A DNA stretch of 64,000 bases from positions 27,831-91,830 of the forward strand of contig NZ_RBXA01000005.1 in NCBI RefSeq assembly GCF_003634755.1, read 5' to 3'. Position 1 is the stretch's first letter. Each line of letters starts with the position of its first letter. Under the pieces are notes generated by a model. That model saw only the letters and a program-made list of their open reading frames with translations. It did no database searches and had not been told where the DNA came from. A program made the translations under genes and the position numbers. The stretch comes from Flavobacterium limicola. Its GTDB lineage: Bacteria > Bacteroidota > Bacteroidia > Flavobacteriales > Flavobacteriaceae. Positions 59,783-64,000 of this stretch are shown piece by piece.

Positions 59783-60784
59783 TTAGTCATTCAACATTTT
59801 CCATAATTTATCTTTCAACTCTGTTAAACCCTGTTGAGCAACAGAAGAAATAAACATATAAGGAACATCCTTGAAAGCAACATCTAATTCGGTTTTCAAT
59901 TCTGCTTTTAACTCATCATCCAGCATATCGCATTTAGAAATCACCAACAACCGCTCTTTATCTAGCATTTCAGGGTTGTATTTTGTCAATTCATTTACCA
60001 AAATATCGTATTCTGCTTTGATATCCGGAGTATCCACTGGAACTAGGAATAACAAAGTCGAATTACGTTCAATGTGACGCAAGAAATAATGTCCAAGACC
60101 TTTTCCTTCGGCAGCACCTTCAATAATTCCAGGAATATCAGCAATTACAAAAGATTGAAAATCTCTGTAAGCTACAATTCCAAGATTTGGTTTTAAGGTT
60201 GTAAAAGGATAATCGGCAATTTTTGGCTTAGCTGAAGTCAATACAGACAACAATGTCGATTTCCCAGCATTAGGAAAACCTACCAAACCTACATCAGCTA
60301 GTACTTTCAATTCTAAAATCACATCCATCTCAGCTCCCGGTAATCCAGGTTGTGAGTATCTTGGAGTTTGGTTAGTAGAACTTCTAAAATGCCAGTTTCC
60401 TAAACCACCTTTTCCACCGCGAGAAAGTATTTGTCTTTCACCATCATCAGTGATTTCGAACAAGATTTCTCCTGTTTCTTTATCTTTTACAACAGTTCCT
60501 AATGGCACTTCGATAAATTTATCATCACCATCAGCACCTGTACTTCTGTCACCACTACCATCTCCACCATTACCAGCTTTGATATGTCGGGCAAATTTTA
60601 AGTGAAATAATGTCCAAAGACCTTTATTACCCACTAAATATACATGCCCCCCACGACCGCCATCACCACCGTCAGGCCCGCCTTTTTCAATAAATTTTTC
60701 TCTGTGCAAGTGCGTAGATCCTTTTCCACCTTTACCAGATGAAACATATATTTTAACGTAATCTACAAAATTCCCTTCTGTCAT
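59783..60784 (-). CDS. obg: GTPase Obg/CgtA
   Basis: 333-residue ribosome-assembly GTPase. The N-terminal glycine-rich Obg fold has [20 protein letters not shown] and [15 protein letters not shown]. The G domain has [36 protein letters not shown] and SKCDMLDDE. The C-terminal OCT domain is absent, as in the short form common in this phylum. Confidence 0.96.
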   Translation of the reverse strand: MTEGNFVDYVKIYVSSGKGGKGSTHLHREKFIEKGGPDGGDGGRGGHVYLVGNKGLWTLFHLKFARHIKAGNGGDGSGDRSTGADGDDKFIEVPLGTVVKDKETGEILFEITDDGERQILSRGGKGGLGNWHFRSSTNQTPRYSQPGLPGAEMDVILELKVLADVGLVGFPNAGKSTLLSVLTSAKPKIADYPFTTLKPNLGIVAYRDFQSFVIADIPGIIEGAAEGKGLGHYFLRHIERNSTLLFLVPVDTPDIKAEYDILVNELTKYNPEMLDKERLLVISKCDMLDDELKAELKTELDVAFKDVPYMFISSVAQQGLTELKDKLWKMLND

Positions 60785-60849
60785 TTTTTTTAATTTCAGA
60801 TTTCAGATTTCAGCTTGAATACATTCAAACCTCCAACTTACATCTATTT

Positions 60850-62124
60850 TTATAATTTAATCGCCTTCACCATCACTTTATCAATCTTCACGCCATCCAT
60901 ATCGATAACTTCTAGCTCAAATTTCTGCCAAACTAATTTTTCCCCTTGTTTTGGAATATGAGAGAGTTCAGTCATTATTAATCCGCTTACTGTTGTTACT
61001 TCATAATCATTAATTAGTTCATCTAATTCAAAGTAGGTCAAGAAATCATGTAATGAATAATGTCCGTCAACCAGCCAAGTTCCATCTTCTCTTTCTATTA
61101 ACTGAAAATCATCTTTATAAAAATCGGAAGCATCACCAACAAGTGCTTCCAGAATATCATTCAGCGTTATTACCCCTTGAAAAACACCATATTCATCCGA
61201 TACAAAAGCATAATGTATCCCTGATTTTTTAAAATTCTCTAAAGCGATATAAGCAGTAGTTTGCTCCATCATGAAAGGAGCTTCGGTCATGATAGCCGAC
61301 AAATTGAAGTTTTCATTTTCAAAATGAGCAAAAATATTTTTCAGGTTTACAACCCCAACAATATCATCGTAATTCTCTCCATAAACCGGATAAATAGAAT
61401 GCAATTCCTTGAGCATAAACTCCCTAACTTGTTCTTTATCAGAATGCAAAGGTAAAAAAACCACTGACTTCCTGTGTGTCATCAATGAATTTATTTTTCT
61501 GTCTCCAATATGGAAAACGCGCTCCACAATATCTTGTTCTATTTCCTGAACTTCACCACCTTCAGTTCCTTCTTTGATAATTGCCTTTATTTCCTCTTCG
61601 GTAACTTTTCCGTCAGCGGTGGGTTTTATCTGTAAAATATCCAGTAAAAAATCAGTTGAATGCGTTAACAACCAAATAAATGGCGCAGTAACAATTGAAA
61701 CTATTTTCATGGGAAGAGCTACTGCTTTTGCGATTGCTTCCGGATGGTTTAGTCCAATTCTTTTTGGTAATAATTCCCCTAAAACAAGAGAGAAAAAAGT
61801 CAAAGTAACAACGACTACACCTACGGCAACAGGATGCGCGTAAGGTACCAAAGCTTCAAATCCTTTTATAAAAGTTTCAACATCTTTAGTTATTTTGTCT
61901 CCACTATAAATACCGGTAAGAATTCCTATCAAGGTGATTCCTATTTGCACGGTTGATAAAAACTTATTGGGAGAATTTGCCAAATCTAAAGCGATTTTAG
62001 CACTTTTATTTCCTTTTTTCGCTGCGGTTTCTAGTCTATTTTTTCGTGCTGAAATCAATGCGATTTCCGACATCGAGAAAACCCCATTTAACAGTATAAG
62101 AAAAAATATTATTACTATTTCCAA
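60850..62124 (-). CDS. Hemolysin/CorC-type CNNM-CBS transporter-associated protein
   Basis: 424 residues. The CNNM (DUF21) membrane domain begins at once (EIVIIFFLILLNGVFSMSEI) and includes VLGELLPKRIGLNHPEAIAK. Two CBS repeats follow (about 210-335), then a CorC/HlyC domain with WLVDGHYSLHDF. Relatives act in magnesium or cobalt homeostasis or efflux; despite the name, haemolysis is not implied. The start is TTG at 62124, directly before the first helix. It lies between adk and obg on the same strand. Confidence 0.88.
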   Translation of the reverse strand: MEIVIIFFLILLNGVFSMSEIALISARKNRLETAAKKGNKSAKIALDLANSPNKFLSTVQIGITLIGILTGIYSGDKITKDVETFIKGFEALVPYAHPVAVGVVVVTLTFFSLVLGELLPKRIGLNHPEAIAKAVALPMKIVSIVTAPFIWLLTHSTDFLLDILQIKPTADGKVTEEEIKAIIKEGTEGGEVQEIEQDIVERVFHIGDRKINSLMTHRKSVVFLPLHSDKEQVREFMLKELHSIYPVYGENYDDIVGVVNLKNIFAHFENENFNLSAIMTEAPFMMEQTTAYIALENFKKSGIHYAFVSDEYGVFQGVITLNDILEALVGDASDFYKDDFQLIEREDGTWLVDGHYSLHDFLTYFELDELINDYEVTTVSGLIMTELSHIPKQGEKLVWQKFELEVIDMDGVKIDKVMVKAIKL

Positions 62125-62201
62125 TTTCTTAATTGATTCGTTTATATCTTAAAATGTGATTTCTAATTTTTTGAAATCGGTTTTTTGTATGCGTAATATT
62201 G

Positions 62202-62346
62202 TAGCCCAGATGGAAGTGAAAAGCTCGGAGGTAAAAAAAACTATTTTTCTTGTTATAAAAGAGCGACCAAAGGAAGCTCCTTTTATGACTTAGAAAAATG
62301 TTTTTTTTATCGAGGACTTGTAACGTACAGCTGGAATAGCTCCTAT
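62202..62346. repeat. Dispersed repeat D, copy 3 (long hairpin centre)
   Basis: Left end TAGCCCAGATGGAAG, right end CAGCTGGAATAGCTCCTA. The centre is a long imperfect stem of about 35 bases per arm (GTAAAAAAAACTATTTTTCT pairs with AGAAAAATGTTTTTTTTATC; TATAAAAGAGC with GCTCCTTTTATGA). The right end overlaps the adk stop codon. Confidence 0.82.
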
Positions 62347-62915
62347 AAATTATCAATAACGTTACTTACTCTTTCGGTAATTTCTGCAATGGAACCAATT
62401 CCATTTACGGCGAAAAATTTTCCTTGCTCCTCGTAATAATTCATCAAAGGCGCAGTTTTCTCATTATATTCTTGGTAGCGATTTCTGATTTTTTCTTCAT
62501 CTTGATCATCAATTCTACCACTTGTTTTTCCTCTTTCTAACAACCGTTGCACTAAAATCTCATCATCGGCTTCGAGCGCAATTGTTGCAGCAACATTTGA
62601 ACCAATTGAAGTAAGAAATGCGTCTAAAGCTTCGGCTTGCGAGATTGTTCTTGGATATCCGTCAAACAAAATCCCGTTTGTATCTGGGTGCTTATTTACC
62701 TCATCAATCAGCATTTTTGTAGTCAATTCATCCGGCACTAAATCGCCGGCATCCATGTATACTCTTGCTTGTTTGCCAAGGTCTGTATCGTTTTTTAGAT
62801 TAAAACGAAATACGTCACCGGTGGAAATATGCGTTAATTTGTATTTTTCTTTCAAAAACTCCGCTTGAGTTCCTTTACCAGCTCCTGGTTTTCCAAATAA
62901 AACAATGTTAGTCAT
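62343..62915 (-). CDS. adk: Adenylate kinase
   Basis: 190-residue short form. P-loop LFGKPGAGKGTQAEFLKEKY, AMP site HISTGDVFRFNL, and a short LID (LLERGKTSGRIDDQDEEKI) without zinc ligands. Located after hpt rather than in the ribosomal cluster. The stop lies within repeat D3. Confidence 0.96.
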   Translation of the reverse strand: MTNIVLFGKPGAGKGTQAEFLKEKYKLTHISTGDVFRFNLKNDTDLGKQARVYMDAGDLVPDELTTKMLIDEVNKHPDTNGILFDGYPRTISQAEALDAFLTSIGSNVAATIALEADDEILVQRLLERGKTSGRIDDQDEEKIRNRYQEYNEKTAPLMNYYEEQGKFFAVNGIGSIAEITERVSNVIDNL

Positions 62916-62927
62916 GTTGTTGTGTAG

Positions 62928-63458
62928 TTATTCTTTTAGTTTATATACTTCGGGTAAATTTCTCCCTAATCCATTGTAGTCTAATCCATAACCAACGATA
63001 AATTTATTTGGAATTCTAATTCCAATATAATCTATTTTGATATCTTTTGTATACGCTTCCGGTTTGAAAAAAAGTGTTGCAATTTTAAAATGTTTTACAT
63101 TTTGTTGCTTAAATAACTGTTTCAGTTCAACCAATGTGTTCCCGGTATCCACAATATCTTCAATTATAACGACAGTGCGTCCTGTTAAATCCTGGTTTAG
63201 TCCTATCAATTGTTTCACTTGGTTTGTTGAAGAGGTTCCTTCGTAGGAAGCCATTTTGATGAAAGACACTTCACACGGTTTTTTGTAAAGCTTCATAAAA
63301 TCAGAAACCACCATAAAAGCACCGTTCAAAACACCAACAAATACTGGAGTTTCATCAGCAAAATCATCTTCTATCTGGGCAACCATTTTTGTCAAGGCAA
63401 ATTCTATTTCTTTGGCAGAAATGAACGGAACAAATTGTTTATCGTGAAGTTGTATCAT
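62928..63458 (-). CDS. hpt: Hypoxanthine phosphoribosyltransferase
   Basis: A 176-residue purine salvage enzyme. The PRPP loop is VVIIEDIVDTGNTLVELKQL, with VGVLNGAFMVVSDFMKLYKK before it and DYIGIRIPNKFIVGYGLDYN after. I chose ATG 63458 (MIQLHDKQFVPF) over 63485. A -7 box lies 24 bases upstream, which overlaps the longer frame. Confidence 0.94.
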   Translation of the reverse strand: MIQLHDKQFVPFISAKEIEFALTKMVAQIEDDFADETPVFVGVLNGAFMVVSDFMKLYKKPCEVSFIKMASYEGTSSTNQVKQLIGLNQDLTGRTVVIIEDIVDTGNTLVELKQLFKQQNVKHFKIATLFFKPEAYTKDIKIDYIGIRIPNKFIVGYGLDYNGLGRNLPEVYKLKE

Positions 63459-63482
63459 TATTCTCTTGTTTAAAATAATGCG

Positions 63483-63490
63483 CAAAGATA
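63483..63490 (-). promoter_or_regulatory. -7 box of the hpt-adk unit
   Basis: The minus strand reads TATCTTTG then CGC, a good -7 element 24 bases before the chosen ATG. A -33 TTG is not clear. Confidence 0.5.
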
Positions 63491-63509
63491 CAGAATTCGG
63501 ATTTGTGAA

Positions 63510-63662
63510 TTGATAAATGGGAATTATTTTCTGTTATTAAGTGAAATCTACAAAAAACGACTCAAAAATGAATTAGAACAACAAATCTTGTACTATAAAT
63601 TCCGAAAAAATAAAATAGCATTTTCAACAGTAAAGGACTTAGAGGAAATTCAAAAATATTAA
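63510..63662 (+). CDS. Possible small protein or gene remnant
   Basis: A 50-residue frame from TTG at 63510, mostly charged and plausible in composition (EIYKKRLKNELEQQILYYKF, then STVKDLEEIQKY). It is not recognised. The frame stays open upstream of the TTG, and there is no ATG or ribosome-binding-site signal, so it may be the tail of a decayed gene. A terminator follows. Confidence 0.25.
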   Translation: MINGNYFLLLSEIYKKRLKNELEQQILYYKFRKNKIAFSTVKDLEEIQKY

Positions 63663-63715
63663 GCCAACTGTTTTACTTTTTCTTTATTGTCGACTTGAAT
63701 CATCAGAAAACAAAA

Positions 63716-63752
63716 AAAGGCTGCCTTTATAAAAAAGAAAGCCTTTGATTAT
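63716..63752. terminator. Terminator
   Basis: AAAGGCT and AGCCTTT around a 17-base AT-rich loop. It lies downstream of both the small plus-strand frame and the minus-strand outer-membrane gene at the right edge. Confidence 0.65.
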
Positions 63753-63865
63753 TTTTAAATTAAAATACTTTTGAAATCAGAGCAAAAACCTCTTAGTTCA
63801 TTTGTGTTTTTTTTTTACTGCTTAGTCTACTATAGCATCTTAATCTTAAACTATAACGAAATTTA

Positions 63866-64000
63866 TTAAAAATTCAATCCTACTGTTAAACCGAATGCAA
63901 CGGGCTTGATAGTCGCTTCTTTGTCAGTACTATACAATCCGTTAGCTTTTCTGTCAGTACTTGATGTTGGATTATAGCTTAAATAAGACTCGTTTTGTTT
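63866..64000 (-). CDS. C-terminus of an outer-membrane beta-barrel protein (partial)
   Basis: The minus-strand frame is open from the right edge for 44 residues and ends PVAFGLTVGLNF then TAA. Alternating hydrophobic residues and a terminal Phe are typical of the last strand of an outer-membrane barrel. The protein itself cannot be named from this fragment. Confidence 0.6.
   Translation of the reverse strand, partial: KQNESYLSYNPTSSTDRKANGLYSTDKEATIKPVAFGLTVGLNF

Noticed and set aside
60850..62124. True haemolysin
   Set aside because: The CNNM-CBS-CorC architecture is that of an ion-transport-associated membrane protein. The hemolysin name is historical.

Overview
The window looks like a chromosomal stretch from a Flavobacterium-type member of the Bacteroidota. 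The evidence is low GC, a SusC/SusD pair, flavobacterial -7 promoter boxes (TAnnTTTG), and a ribosomal cluster continuing into carA and eno-gltA. I saw no tRNA, rRNA, CRISPR array or transposase gene.

Positions 1-16.1 kb hold part of an exopolysaccharide/capsule locus, all on the minus strand. In transcription order it has a Wza-like lipoprotein, a Wzc tyrosine autokinase, a TviC/WbpP-type epimerase, UDP-glucose dehydrogenase, a TviB/WbpA-type dehydrogenase, ManC, an UpxY/NusG-like antiterminator, and a second SLBB export protein cut by the window edge. Together they would supply UDP-GlcA, UDP-GlcNAcA/UDP-GalNAcA and GDP-mannose and part of the export machine. No glycosyltransferase, flippase or polymerase is visible. 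Three of the intergenic gaps (1.5-2.9 kb) are filled by head-to-tail mosaic repeats. They have a shared frame with two interchangeable cores (7 copies of A, 8 of B), a hairpin with swappable loops, AAT/AGT trinucleotide tracts of variable length, and a third element C. All recognisable copies point the same way, and this is the most unusual content of the window.

Positions 16.2-26.2 kb are mostly housekeeping: recR, a sodium/solute symporter, a CoA-binding protein, a MarC-family protein, two adjacent guanidino-group hydrolases (one CtlX-like), gltA, eno and an erythromycin-esterase-fold gene on the opposite strand.

Positions 26.2-45.0 kb are carA followed by the str-S10-spc-alpha ribosomal supercluster (rpsL to rplQ, minus strand). 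It has good promoters before rpsL and before rplC, and two unusually long internal spacers with hairpins.

Positions 45.1-64.0 kb hold an Omp85-family protein, an orphan SusC/SusD pair, rlmB, a rhomboid protease, rarA, then a minus-strand series (hypothetical, yjjG-like, radC, GNAT, mpl, TPR, obg, CorC/HlyC-like, adk, hpt) and the C-terminus of an outer-membrane protein at the right edge. Three copies of a different dispersed repeat (conserved ends, variable hairpin centre) lie at 18.4, 53.4 and 62.2 kb.
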